A stretch of 64,000 nucleotides of DNA, taken from assembly GCF_001439815.1 (NCBI RefSeq), contig NZ_JYLM01000008.1, positions 62,001 to 126,000 of the forward strand. The letters run 5' to 3'. Both the position numbers and the translations under genes were made by a program. This stretch comes from Pseudomonas orientalis. GTDB lineage: Bacteria; Pseudomonadota; Gammaproteobacteria; Pseudomonadales; Pseudomonadaceae. Every line of letters starts with the position of its first letter. Within the stretch, counting starts at the first letter, position 1. The notes beneath the pieces are model-generated. The model saw only the letters and a program-made list of their open reading frames with translations, searched no databases and had not been told where the DNA came from. Positions 55,980 to 64,000 of the stretch are shown piece after piece.

Positions 55980-56048
55980 AAAGGCGCGCTTGAACGCACG
56001 AAAAATTGTGCAGCGAGCGCCCGAACATACGAGCAAAACGAGTTTTAT

Positions 56049-56543
56049 ATGACGAACAAAGACGTAAGCAAAGTTAAGCGCAAAGGCACCTTCAAAAGCG
56101 CGCCGCTGCCGGTAGAAGCCCACGTTGGCCCGGAGCTGGCTGGCGAAGAGCTGGTGAAAGTCGCCGTGGCGGCCCTGGAAGACGTGAAGGCCCAGGACAT
56201 CCAGGTGCTGGACGTGCGCGACAAGCAAAGCATCACCGACTTCATGATCATCGCCACCGGTACCTCCAACCGCCAGATCGGCGCGATGCTCGACAAGGTG
56301 CGCGAAGCCGTCAAGGCCCAGGGCGTCAAGCCGCTGGGTGAAGAAGGCAAGGGCGACAGCGACTGGGTGCTGCTGGACATGGACGACGTGATCGTGCACA
56401 TGATGACCTCCAACGCCCGCCAGTTCTATGACCTGGAACGTCTGTGGAAAGGCGCCGAGCAGAGTCGTGCCGCCGATGGCAAGCACCACAGCCCGGAAGT
56501 GGGCCACGCGCACTTCGACAAGCTCAACAAAGATCAGGAATAA
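56049..56543 (+). CDS. rsfS: Ribosome silencing factor RsfS
   Basis: RsfS binds L14 of the 50S subunit and blocks subunit joining in starvation. The DUF143 domain spans about 38-140 (DVKAQDIQVLDVRDKQSITDF, DWVLLDMDDVIVHMM). About 35 N-terminal residues form a Lys-rich extension; a start further in is possible but no ATG fits. The A-rich upstream GAGTTTTAT lacks a clear ribosome site. rlmH follows 9 bp later. Confidence 0.94.
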   Translation: MTNKDVSKVKRKGTFKSAPLPVEAHVGPELAGEELVKVAVAALEDVKAQDIQVLDVRDKQSITDFMIIATGTSNRQIGAMLDKVREAVKAQGVKPLGEEGKGDSDWVLLDMDDVIVHMMTSNARQFYDLERLWKGAEQSRAADGKHHSPEVGHAHFDKLNKDQE

Positions 56544-56552
56544 GGAACGGCT

Positions 56553-57020
56553 GTGCGCCTGCGTCTGATCGCTGTCGGTTCACGCATGCCCAAGTGGGTG
56601 GAAGAGGGCTGGCACGAGTACGCCAAGCGTCTGCCTGCCGAGCTGTCGCTTGAGCTGGTGGAAATACCGCTCAACACTCGGGGCAAGAACGCCGACGTGG
56701 CGCGCTTTATCCGTCAGGAAGGCGAAGCCATGTTGGCCAAGGTCGGCCCCAACGAGCGCATCGTCACCCTTGAAGTGCACGGCAAGCCCTGGAGCACCGA
56801 GCAGTTGGCGGTGGAACTGGACCGCTGGCGCCTGGATTCGCGCACCGTCAACTTCATGGTCGGCGGCCCCGAGGGGCTGGCGCCGGAAGTCTGTGCGCGG
56901 GCTGACCAGCGCTGGTCGTTGTCTGCGTTGACACTGCCGCACCCGTTGGTAAGGATTCTGATCGGTGAACAGCTGTATCGCGCCTGGACAGTTCTGTCCG
57001 GGCACCCTTATCACAAATAG
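56553..57020 (+). CDS. rlmH: 23S rRNA pseudouridine-1915 N3-methyltransferase RlmH
   Basis: A SPOUT-class methyltransferase of 155 residues acting on Psi1915 in the assembled 70S ribosome. The trefoil-knot region reads [20 protein letters not shown] near 103-122, with [22 protein letters not shown] after it. The start is GTG at 56553 with AAGGAA upstream. It continues the rsfS-rlmH-mrdA unit. Confidence 0.96.
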
Positions 57021-57035
57021 TCTGCGCTGCCCCCG

Positions 57036-58934
57036 ATGACCCAGCCGATCCGCATCAAGGACCACGAGAAAGACGCACGTCTTGTACGCGCGCGCGTGGT
57101 GTTTGGCGCGGTCATGGTGGTGGCATTGATTGGGGTGCTGATCGCCCGTCTGTATTACCTGCAGGTGATCCAGTACGAGTATCACTCCACCTTGTCGGAA
57201 AACAATCGGGTGCATGTGCAGCCGATCCCGCCGACCCGTGGGCTGATTTTCGACCGCAATGGCGTGGTGGTGGCGGATAACCGGCCCAGCTTCAGCCTGA
57301 GCATGACCCGCGAGCGTTCCGGCGACTGGCAGCAGGTGCTCGACGTGATTGTCGAGGTGCTGCAACTGACACCGGAAGACCGGGTGATTTTCGAGAAGCG
57401 CATGAGGCAGGGGCGCCGGCCTTTCGAGCCGGTGCCGATCCTGTTCGAGCTCAACGAAGAGCAGATCGCGCGGATCGCGGTGAACCAGTTCCGCCTGCCG
57501 GGCGTGGAGGTGGTGGCGCAGTTGGTGCGGCATTACCCGCAGGGGCCGCACTTTGCCCACTCGGTCGGCTACATGGGGCGCATCAACGAGAAAGAGCTCA
57601 AAAGCCTCGATCCGGTCAATTACAGCGGCACCCATCACATCGGCAAAACCGGCATCGAGCGTTTCTACGAGCCCGAACTGCACGGCCAGGTGGGTTACGA
57701 AGAGGTCGAGACCAACGCCCGCGGCCGCGTGCTGCGCGTGCTCAAGCGCACCGATCCATTGCCGGGCAAGGACATCGTGCTGAGCCTGGACATCAAGTTG
57801 CAGGAAGCCGCCGAAATGGCGCTGGGCGGTCGCCGCGGTGCGGTGGTGGCGCTGGACCCGAAGACCGGCGAAGTCCTGGCCATGGTCAGCCAGCCAAGTT
57901 TCGACCCCAACCTGTTCGTGACCGGCATCAGCTTCAAGGCCTACGCCGAGTTGCGCGATTCGATCGACCGGCCGCTGTTCAACCGCGTGTTGCGCGGCCT
58001 GTATCCGCCGGGATCGACCATCAAGCCGGCGGTGGCGATTGCCGGCCTGGATTCGGGCGTGGTCACCGCGTCGAGCCGGGTCTATGACCCCGGCTACTAC
58101 ATGCTGCCCAACTACGATCACAAATACCGTAACTGGAACCGCTCCGGTGACGGCTATGTCGACCTGGATACCGCCATCATGCGCTCCAACGACACCTATT
58201 TTTATGACTTGGCCCACAAGCTGGGGATCGATCGCCTGTCGGCCTACATGGGCAAGTTCGGTCTGGGTCAGAAGGTCTCCCTGGATATGTTCGAAGAGTC
58301 TCCGGGCCTGATGCCGTCACGGGAATGGAAGCGGGCGACGCGCCGCCAGGCATGGTTCCCTGGCGAAACCCTGATCCTCGGCATCGGCCAGGGCTATATG
58401 CAGGCCACCCCGCTGCAACTGGCCCAGGCGACTGCGCTGGTAGCCAACAAGGGCGTGTGGAACCGTCCGCACCTGGCCCGCACCATCGAGGGCGAGAAAC
58501 CGGTAGATGAGAACCCGATCCCCGACATCGTGCTGCGCGACCCTTCCGACTGGGCCAAGGTCAATCACGGCATGCAGCAGGTGATGCACGGCGCTCGCGG
58601 CACCGCACGCAAGGCGGCGCTCGGCGCGCAATACCGCATCGCCGGCAAGAGCGGTACCGCCCAGGTGGTCGCGATCAAGCAGGGTGAGAAATATGACCGC
58701 TCCAAGGTTCAGGAGCGCCACCGTGACCACGCCTTGTTTGTCGGCTTTGCCCCCGCCGATGACCCGAAAATCGTGGTGGCGGTGATGGTGGAGAACGGCG
58801 AGTCCGGCTCCGGTGTGGCCGCGCCTGTGGTGCGCCAGATCATGGATGCGTGGCTGCTTGGCCCTGACGGCAAGCTCAAGCCCGAATATGGCGGCCCCCC
58901 TTCAAGCCCCGAGGTTACGGCCCGTGAAGAGTAA
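57036..58934 (+). CDS. mrdA: Penicillin-binding protein 2
   Basis: PBP2 is the transpeptidase that works with RodA in cell elongation. The 632-residue protein has one N-terminal membrane anchor (about 21-44), a pedestal domain, and a transpeptidase domain with SxxK in PPGSTIKPA near 329, SxN in RSNDTYFYD near 386 and KSGTAQ near 545. The gene lies 15 bp after rlmH, and its stop overlaps the rodA coding frame. Confidence 0.97.
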   Translation: MTQPIRIKDHEKDARLVRARVVFGAVMVVALIGVLIARLYYLQVIQYEYHSTLSENNRVHVQPIPPTRGLIFDRNGVVVADNRPSFSLSMTRERSGDWQQVLDVIVEVLQLTPEDRVIFEKRMRQGRRPFEPVPILFELNEEQIARIAVNQFRLPGVEVVAQLVRHYPQGPHFAHSVGYMGRINEKELKSLDPVNYSGTHHIGKTGIERFYEPELHGQVGYEEVETNARGRVLRVLKRTDPLPGKDIVLSLDIKLQEAAEMALGGRRGAVVALDPKTGEVLAMVSQPSFDPNLFVTGISFKAYAELRDSIDRPLFNRVLRGLYPPGSTIKPAVAIAGLDSGVVTASSRVYDPGYYMLPNYDHKYRNWNRSGDGYVDLDTAIMRSNDTYFYDLAHKLGIDRLSAYMGKFGLGQKVSLDMFEESPGLMPSREWKRATRRQAWFPGETLILGIGQGYMQATPLQLAQATALVANKGVWNRPHLARTIEGEKPVDENPIPDIVLRDPSDWAKVNHGMQQVMHGARGTARKAALGAQYRIAGKSGTAQVVAIKQGEKYDRSKVQERHRDHALFVGFAPADDPKIVVAVMVENGESGSGVAAPVVRQIMDAWLLGPDGKLKPEYGGPPSSPEVTAREE

Positions 58935-60069
58935 TTTTGACCGCATCCTCTCCAGTGAAGATGTGATGCGTCGCCGTGCGACGTTGTTGCAACGCATGCA
59001 CATTGATGGCCCGCTGCTGGTGCTGCTGCTTATATTGGCGGCCGGCAGCCTGTTCGTGCTGTATTCGGCCAGCGGCAAGAACTGGGACCTGCTGATCAAG
59101 CAAGCGTCGTCATTCGGCCTGGGGCTGTTGTCGATGGTGGTGATCGCCCAGCTCGAGCCGCGTTTCATGGCGCGCTGGGTGCCGCTCGGTTATGTCGCCG
59201 GGGTTCTGCTGCTGGTGGTGGTGGACGTGATGGGCCACAACGCCATGGGCGCGACCCGCTGGATCAACATTCCGGGGGTGATTCGCTTCCAGCCGTCGGA
59301 ATTCATGAAAATCCTGATGCCGGCCACCATCGCCTGGTACCTGTCCAAGCGCACCTTGCCGCCACAGCTCAAGCATGTGGGGATCAGCCTGATTCTGATC
59401 GGCGTGCCGTTCATCCTGATCGTGCGCCAGCCCGACCTCGGTACCTCGTTGCTGATCCTGGCGGGGGGCGCGTTCGTGCTGTTCATGGGCGGCTTGCGCT
59501 GGCGCTGGATTCTCAGTGTGCTGGCCGCCGCCGTGCCGGTGGCGGTGGCCATGTGGTTCTTCTTTATGCACGACTACCAGAAGCAGCGGATCCTGACTTT
59601 CCTCGACCCGGAGAGCGATCCGCTGGGCACCGGCTGGAACATCATCCAGTCGAAGGCGGCGATCGGCTCCGGCGGCGTGTTCGGCAAGGGCTGGCTGCTG
59701 GGGACCCAATCGCACCTGGACTTTCTGCCCGAAAGCCACACCGACTTCATTATCGCAGTGATGGGCGAAGAGTTCGGCCTGGTAGGCATTTGCGCGCTGC
59801 TGCTGATCTATTTGCTGCTGATCGGGCGCGGGCTGGTGATTACTGCCCAGGCGCAGACACTGTTCGGCAAGTTGCTGGCCGGCAGTCTGACCATGACTTT
59901 TTTTGTTTATGTTTTCGTCAACATCGGTATGGTCAGTGGCCTGCTGCCGGTGGTTGGGGTGCCGTTGCCATTCATTAGCTACGGCGGAACTTCGCTGGTG
60001 ACATTGCTGTCAGCGTTTGGGGTTTTGATGTCGATTCATACGCATCGCAAATGGATCGCTCAGGTTTGA
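58924..60069 (+). CDS. rodA: Rod shape-determining glycosyltransferase RodA
   Basis: RodA is the SEDS peptidoglycan polymerase of the elongasome and partner of PBP2. The protein has ten membrane segments and the SEDS motifs DVMGHNAMGATRWI, FQPSEFMKI and PESHTDFIIAVMGEEFG. I prefer the GTG at 58924, with GAGG nine bases upstream, giving 381 residues. The ATG at 58966 gives 367 residues, the length usually annotated. The gene overlaps mrdA by 11 bp. Confidence 0.95.
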   Translation: MKSNFDRILSSEDVMRRRATLLQRMHIDGPLLVLLLILAAGSLFVLYSASGKNWDLLIKQASSFGLGLLSMVVIAQLEPRFMARWVPLGYVAGVLLLVVVDVMGHNAMGATRWINIPGVIRFQPSEFMKILMPATIAWYLSKRTLPPQLKHVGISLILIGVPFILIVRQPDLGTSLLILAGGAFVLFMGGLRWRWILSVLAAAVPVAVAMWFFFMHDYQKQRILTFLDPESDPLGTGWNIIQSKAAIGSGGVFGKGWLLGTQSHLDFLPESHTDFIIAVMGEEFGLVGICALLLIYLLLIGRGLVITAQAQTLFGKLLAGSLTMTFFVYVFVNIGMVSGLLPVVGVPLPFISYGGTSLVTLLSAFGVLMSIHTHRKWIAQV

Positions 60070-60080
60070 ATAAGGTGAAG

Positions 60081-61097
60081 ATGTCAATGCAAGTAATGCG
60101 CGGCTGGGCCACTCGGCATGCGTCCTGGATGGGCCTGATCGGGCTGCTGGGCGCCACGCAGGAGGTGCAGGCCGGTGACTACGACGGCTCACCTCAGGTC
60201 GCCGAATTTGTCGGTGAGATGACCCGCGACTACGGTTTCGCCGGTGAACAGCTGATGGGCGTGTTTCGCGAGGCCCGCAAAAAGCAGGCGATCCTCGACG
60301 CCATCTCGCGCCCCGCCGAGCGGGTCAAGCAGTGGAAGGAATATCGCCCGATGTTCCTCACCGACGCCCGTGTGGCCCGGGGCGTGGACTTCTGGCGCCA
60401 GCACGAGGCGGTACTGGCCCGCGCCGAGCAGGAATACGGCGTGCCGGCCCAGGTGATCGTCGCGATCATCGGCATTGAAACCTTCTACGGGCGCAACACC
60501 GGCAGTTACCGGGTGATCGATGCCTTGTCGACCCTGGGCTTCGATTACCCGCCGCGCGCCGAGTTCTTCCGCAAGGAGCTGCGCGAATTCCTGCTGCTGG
60601 CCCGCGAAGAACAGGTCGACCCGATGACCCTCAAGGGCTCCTATGCCGGGGCGATGGGTTTGCCGCAGTTCATGCCGAGCAGCTTTCGCGCCTACGCGGT
60701 GGATTTCGACGGCGACGGGCATATCAATATCTGGAGCAACCCCGACGATGCCATCGGCAGCGTGGCCAGCTACTTCAAGCGCCACGGCTGGATCGGCGGA
60801 GAACCGGTGGTCGTGCGCGCCGATGTGACGGGCGAGCGTGCCGACGAAGGCCTGACCCAGGGGATCGACCCGGTGAAGACCGTCGGGGAGTTGCGAGCGC
60901 TGGGCTGGTCGAGTCAGAATGCGCCACGCGATGACATGCCGGTGACGGCGTTCCGCCTCGAAGGTGAAAAGGGCCCGGAATACTGGATGGGCCTGAAGAA
61001 TTTCTACGCAATCACGCGTTATAACCGCAGTGTGATGTACGCCATGGCCGTGCATCAGCTGTCAGACGAGCTGGTTCAAGCACGGGGCAACAAGTAA
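60081..61097 (+). CDS. mltB: Soluble lytic murein transglycosylase B
   Basis: A 338-residue MltB-family lytic transglycosylase that cuts glycan strands to 1,6-anhydroMurNAc ends. It has a signal peptide ending near VQAGD with no lipobox Cys, so this is the soluble (SltB-type) form. The catalytic Glu is in IIGIETFYGRNTGSYRV near 141, and QFMPSSFRAYAVDFDGDGHINIW carries an EF-hand-like calcium loop. The start at 60081 follows AAGGTG; the longer frame overlaps rodA. Its stop shares a base with the rlpA start. Confidence 0.94.
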   Translation: MSMQVMRGWATRHASWMGLIGLLGATQEVQAGDYDGSPQVAEFVGEMTRDYGFAGEQLMGVFREARKKQAILDAISRPAERVKQWKEYRPMFLTDARVARGVDFWRQHEAVLARAEQEYGVPAQVIVAIIGIETFYGRNTGSYRVIDALSTLGFDYPPRAEFFRKELREFLLLAREEQVDPMTLKGSYAGAMGLPQFMPSSFRAYAVDFDGDGHINIWSNPDDAIGSVASYFKRHGWIGGEPVVVRADVTGERADEGLTQGIDPVKTVGELRALGWSSQNAPRDDMPVTAFRLEGEKGPEYWMGLKNFYAITRYNRSVMYAMAVHQLSDELVQARGNK

Positions 61098-62101
61098 TGC
61101 GGGTATCGCCGTTCAAACAACCGCTCAAGCTGGTGGCGTTCGCCGCGTTGTCCCTGCTGGTCGCCAGTTGCTCCACGACGCCGAACCGTGCGCCGGCCAA
61201 AAAGGCCGGTGGCGCGGTGGTTCGCGCCCAGCCGGGCCTGGACATCAATCGTGCGCACAAGGATGGCGCGCCGTGGTGGGATGTGGATGTATCGAAGATC
61301 CCGGACGCCACACCGACCCTGCACACCGGCCCCTACAAGGCCAACCCCTACACCGTGCTGGGCAAGAATTACTTCCCGCTGCAGGAATCCAGGACCTACG
61401 TACAGTCGGGCACGGCGTCCTGGTACGGCACCAAGTTCCACGGCCAGAACACCGCCAATGGCGAAGTGTATGACCTGTACGGCATGAGTGCTGCGCACAA
61501 GACCCTGCCGCTGCCCAGCTACGTGCGCGTGACCAACCTGGACAACAACCGCACCGTGATTCTGCGGGTCAACGACCGTGGACCGTTCTATTCGGACCGG
61601 ATCATCGACCTCTCCTATGCCGCTGCGAAGAAACTCGGTTACGCCGAAGTCGGCACCGCCCGGGTGAAAGTCGAAGGCATCGACCCGGCGCAGTACTGGG
61701 CCCAGCGTGGCAAGCCGGCGCCGTTGATGCTCAACGAGCCGCAAACCCCGCAACCGCAAGTGACGGCCTCGACCGGCAAAATCGAACAATGGACGCCACC
61801 GCCGGCGCAGCATGCCCCGGACACCGTGGTCGTGCCCCATGCGGCGCCCGGTGCTTCCAAGGTGGGCGGGCAGTACCTGCAGGTGGGCGCTTTCGCCAAC
61901 CCGGATGCGGCGGAACTGTTAAGGTCCAAGCTGAGCGGCATGGTCAGTGCGCCGGTGTTCATCAGCTCCATCGTGCGTAACCAGCAAACCCTGCACCGTG
62001 TGCGCATGGGGCCGATCGGTTCGCCGAGCGAGGTCGCGCAGGTGCAGAACAGCGTGCGCCTGGCCAACCTGGGGCAACCCAGCGTAGTGACCGCGGAATA
62101 A
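61097..62101 (+). CDS. rlpA: Septal ring lytic transglycosylase RlpA
   Basis: RlpA is an outer-membrane lipoprotein that cuts naked glycan strands at the septum. The lipobox LVASC places the lipidated Cys near 25. The double-psi beta-barrel lies near 105-195 (GTASWYGTKFHGQNTANGEVYD, LRVNDRGPFYSDRIIDLS). The SPOR domain at about 258-334 (YLQVGAFANPDAAELLRSKL) binds denuded peptidoglycan. ATG directly after mltB. Confidence 0.96.
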   Translation: MRVSPFKQPLKLVAFAALSLLVASCSTTPNRAPAKKAGGAVVRAQPGLDINRAHKDGAPWWDVDVSKIPDATPTLHTGPYKANPYTVLGKNYFPLQESRTYVQSGTASWYGTKFHGQNTANGEVYDLYGMSAAHKTLPLPSYVRVTNLDNNRTVILRVNDRGPFYSDRIIDLSYAAAKKLGYAEVGTARVKVEGIDPAQYWAQRGKPAPLMLNEPQTPQPQVTASTGKIEQWTPPPAQHAPDTVVVPHAAPGASKVGGQYLQVGAFANPDAAELLRSKLSGMVSAPVFISSIVRNQQTLHRVRMGPIGSPSEVAQVQNSVRLANLGQPSVVTAE

Positions 62102-62118
62102 GGCAATACAGAATTGAA

Positions 62119-62140
62119 GGTTCAGGCGCGTGCCTGAGCC
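62119..62140. terminator. Hairpin after rlpA
   Basis: GGTTCAGGC and GCCTGAGCC pair over nine positions (one G-T) around a 4-base loop, 18 bp after the rlpA stop. A short T-rich stretch follows at 62142-62150. Confidence 0.4.
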
Positions 62141-62279
62141 CTGGTTGTTGGCTCGTTGCACAATAAAAACCCAGGGGCAAGGGGTGAGCGGGCAACCGAA
62201 CACGTGACAGTCTGGAAGCGGCCTGTCTGAATAGTTTTGCCCGCGAGGGCAAGTTTCCATAAGCAATTTCGAGAGACGG

Positions 62280-63437
62280 ATGAACATCACCACCTTAGCC
62301 AAACGTACGTGCCTGCTTATCTCGCTGATCATCGCCCCGGCTGCCTGGGCGGTTGAGATGGTGCCGGCTTCCCCGCAACTGGCCGCCAAGGCCTGGGTCC
62401 TCATGGATGCCGCCAGTGGCAACGTGCTGGTCGAAAACGGTGGTGACGTGCGCCTGCCGCCTGCCAGCCTGACCAAGCTGATGACTGCCTACATCGCGAC
62501 GCTGGAAATCCGTCGCGGCCAGATCGGCGAGAACGATCCGGTGACCGTCAGCGAGAACGCCTGGCGTACCGGCGGTTCGCGCATGTTCATCAAGGTCGGC
62601 TCGCAAGTCACGGTCAGCGACCTGCTGCACGGCATCATCATCCAGTCCGGCAACGACGCCAGCGTAGCCTTGGCCGAGCACATCGCCGGCAGCGAAGACG
62701 CGTTCGCCGACATGATGAACAAGACGGCCAGTGACCTGGGCATGACCAACAGCCACTTCATGAACCCGACCGGCCTGCCGAACCCTGAGCATTATTCGTC
62801 GGCTCACGACATGGCGATCCTGGCCCGCGCCATCATCCGTGTCGACCCGGTGCACTACGCCATCTACTCCCAGAAGGAATTCTTCTGGAACAACATCAAG
62901 CAGCCTAACCGCAACCTGTTGCTGTGGCGCGACAAGACCGTCGACGGCCTGAAAACCGGCCACACCGACGAAGCCGGCTACTGCATGGTGTCGTCCGCCG
63001 TGCGTGATGGCCAGCGCCTGATCGCCGTGGTATTTGGCACCAACAGCGAGCAGGCCCGTGCGGCCGAGACGCAAAAACTGCTGACCTACGGCTTCCGCTT
63101 CTTCGAAACCCAGACCTTCTATCAGAAGGGTACCGAGCTTGCGACTGCACCGGTCTGGAAGGGCGCGACCTCCCAGGTCAAGGCTGGCCTGGCTGATGAC
63201 CTGACCCTGACCATGCCCAAAGGCCAGCTGAAAAAGCTCGCCGCCAGCATGACCCTGAACCCGCAACTGGTTGCGCCAATCGCCAAGGGTGATGTGATCG
63301 GCAAGGTTGAAGTGAAGCTGGACGACAAGGTCGTGCACAGCGCCGACCTGATCGCACTGGACGCCGTCGACGAAGGTGGTATCTTCCGCCGCGTGTGGGA
63401 TAGCATCCGTCTATTCTTCTACGGCTTGTTCAACTGA
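62280..63437 (+). CDS. dacA: D-alanyl-D-alanine carboxypeptidase (PBP5/6 type)
   Basis: The enzyme trims the terminal D-Ala of pentapeptides. The 385-residue protein has a signal peptide (LISLIIAPAAWA) and the three penicilloyl motifs: SLTK near 62, SGN near 124 and KTG near 227. The C-terminal amphipathic helix (RVWDSIRLFFYGLF) anchors it to the inner membrane face. It ends the rod-shape cluster, and a strong terminator follows. dacC in some Pseudomonas annotations. Confidence 0.95.
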   Translation: MNITTLAKRTCLLISLIIAPAAWAVEMVPASPQLAAKAWVLMDAASGNVLVENGGDVRLPPASLTKLMTAYIATLEIRRGQIGENDPVTVSENAWRTGGSRMFIKVGSQVTVSDLLHGIIIQSGNDASVALAEHIAGSEDAFADMMNKTASDLGMTNSHFMNPTGLPNPEHYSSAHDMAILARAIIRVDPVHYAIYSQKEFFWNNIKQPNRNLLLWRDKTVDGLKTGHTDEAGYCMVSSAVRDGQRLIAVVFGTNSEQARAAETQKLLTYGFRFFETQTFYQKGTELATAPVWKGATSQVKAGLADDLTLTMPKGQLKKLAASMTLNPQLVAPIAKGDVIGKVEVKLDDKVVHSADLIALDAVDEGGIFRRVWDSIRLFFYGLFN

Positions 63438-63451
63438 TAGTGTGCACCTGC

Positions 63452-63482
63452 AAAGCCCCGCGTTGATCCGACGCGGGGCTTT
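63452..63482 (+). terminator. Intrinsic terminator of dacA
   Basis: AAAGCCCCGCGT and ACGCGGGGCTTT form a 12-bp perfect stem with a 7-base loop, followed by TTGTTGT. It lies 15 bp past the dacA stop. Confidence 0.9.
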
Positions 63483-63520
63483 GTTGTCGCCAAGGCTTAC
63501 GCTTACGAGGCCGTTACGCC

Positions 63521-63796
63521 ATGACCGATACCGAAGTAAAGGCGCCAAAGATCGAATTCCCGGTGGTGGACTATCCGATCAAGATCATCAGCGATACCGG
63601 CGTAGGCCGCAAAGATTTGATCCTCGAGATTGTGCGTAAGCACGCGACGATCAATGATCAGCGTGTGGACGAGCGATCCAGTTCCACAGGCAAATACACC
63701 ACGATCCAATTGCACATCGTTGCAATCGGGCAAGACCAGCTCTACGACATCAACAGCGAACTGCGGGCCACCGGCTTCGTGCACATGGTGCTGTGA
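63521..63796 (+). CDS. ybeD: YbeD/DUF493 family protein
   Basis: The 91-residue protein has an ACT-like fold with FPVVDYPIKIISDTGVGRKDLILEIV and SSTGKYTTIQLHIVAIGQDQL. It resembles regulatory domains of allosteric enzymes; in E. coli it precedes lipB. Its stop overlaps the lipB start (ATGA), so the two are translationally coupled. Function unknown beyond the ACT-like fold. Confidence 0.92.
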   Translation: MTDTEVKAPKIEFPVVDYPIKIISDTGVGRKDLILEIVRKHATINDQRVDERSSSTGKYTTIQLHIVAIGQDQLYDINSELRATGFVHMVL

Positions 63797-64000
63797 TGTC
63801 GCATGTCCTGGGCTTTCGCGAGCTCGGCCGGATGGACTACGAGCCCGTCTGGCACGCCATGCAGCGCTTCACCAATGAGCGCGGCAGCGCGGCAGCGGAT
63901 GAAATCTGGCTGGTCGAGCACCCGCCGGTGTTCACCCAGGGCCAGGCCGGCAAGGCTGAGCATCTGCTGCTGCCGGGTGATATTCCGGTGGTGCAGGTCG
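63796..64000 (+). CDS. lipB: Octanoyltransferase LipB (3' part outside window)
   Basis: LipB moves octanoyl groups from acyl carrier protein to lipoyl domains, the first step of lipoate synthesis. The first 68 residues are visible: MSHVLGFRELGRMDYEPVW, then EIWLVEHPPVFTQGQAGKAEH, the conserved N-terminal LipB motif. The catalytic Lys and Cys lie beyond the window. Translationally coupled to ybeD. Confidence 0.92.
   Translation, partial: MSHVLGFRELGRMDYEPVWHAMQRFTNERGSAAADEIWLVEHPPVFTQGQAGKAEHLLLPGDIPVVQV

Noticed and set aside
56580..58217. A 545-residue open frame on the minus strand
   Set aside because: It is antisense to rlmH and mrdA and shows no family motif.

Overview
The window is a piece of a Pseudomonas chromosome, most likely from the P. 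fluorescens group. Three things point there: the high GC content, the gene order (nrdR-ribD-ribC-ribB-ribH-nusB-thiL, dxs-ispA-xseB, ppa, eutBC-eat-exaC, mpl-ubiX, proA-nadD-rsfS-rlmH-mrdA-rodA-mltB-rlpA-dacA-ybeD-lipB), and many paired palindromic repeats of the REP/REPIN kind typical of fluorescent pseudomonads. No tRNA, rRNA, CRISPR array or complete insertion sequence was seen. Species assignment is an inference.

Layout. 1-2.2 kb: an ABC exporter-like pair and a His/Asp-rich periplasmic protein behind a perfect inverted repeat that looks like a Zur operator. 2.2-4.5 kb: thioredoxin-TPR chaperone, methyltransferase, lipoprotein. 4.5-12.8 kb: the riboflavin cluster with nusB, thiL and ribA, then a BtuF-like protein. 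12.8-13.9 kb: repeats and a decayed btuB. 13.9-17.1 kb: dxs-ispA-xseB. 17.1-28.9 kb: an accessory region between xseB and ppa. It holds a Fic protein, an orphan Rhs polymorphic toxin with a probable immunity gene, a GIY-YIG-like protein, an isochorismatase-like hydrolase, a DUF6124-type small protein, a two-gene HNH/MazG module and an S24 repressor. 28.9-31.8 kb: ppa, mtfA, a dedA gene and a GNAT gene. 31.9-39.5 kb: ethanolamine catabolism (eutC, eutB, eat, exaC) with a divergent sigma-54 activator. 39.5-44.1 kb: a second accessory insert with a 1062-residue toxin-like protein and a 360-residue membrane-associated partner. 44.2-54 kb: mpl-ubiX, a MORN-repeat caspase-like lipoprotein, a holin-like CidA/LrgB pair, a DedA-PAP2 fusion and a DNA glycosylase. 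54-64 kb: proA, nadD, ribosome-factor genes and the rod-shape/cell-wall cluster, ending in ybeD and a truncated lipB.

How it fits together. The core is housekeeping: flavin, isoprenoid and lipoate precursors, cell elongation and peptidoglycan recycling. The eut cluster makes a coherent pathway: Eat imports ethanolamine, EutBC converts it to acetaldehyde and ammonia, ExaC oxidises the acetaldehyde, and the activator next door probably drives a visible -24/-12 promoter. The two inserts carry conflict-type genes. The most interesting candidate for an under-described system is the overlapping pair of an EVE/PUA-like HNH nuclease and a MazG-type NTP pyrophosphatase (26.1-27.5 kb), followed by the large toxin-like pair at 39.7-44.1 kb.
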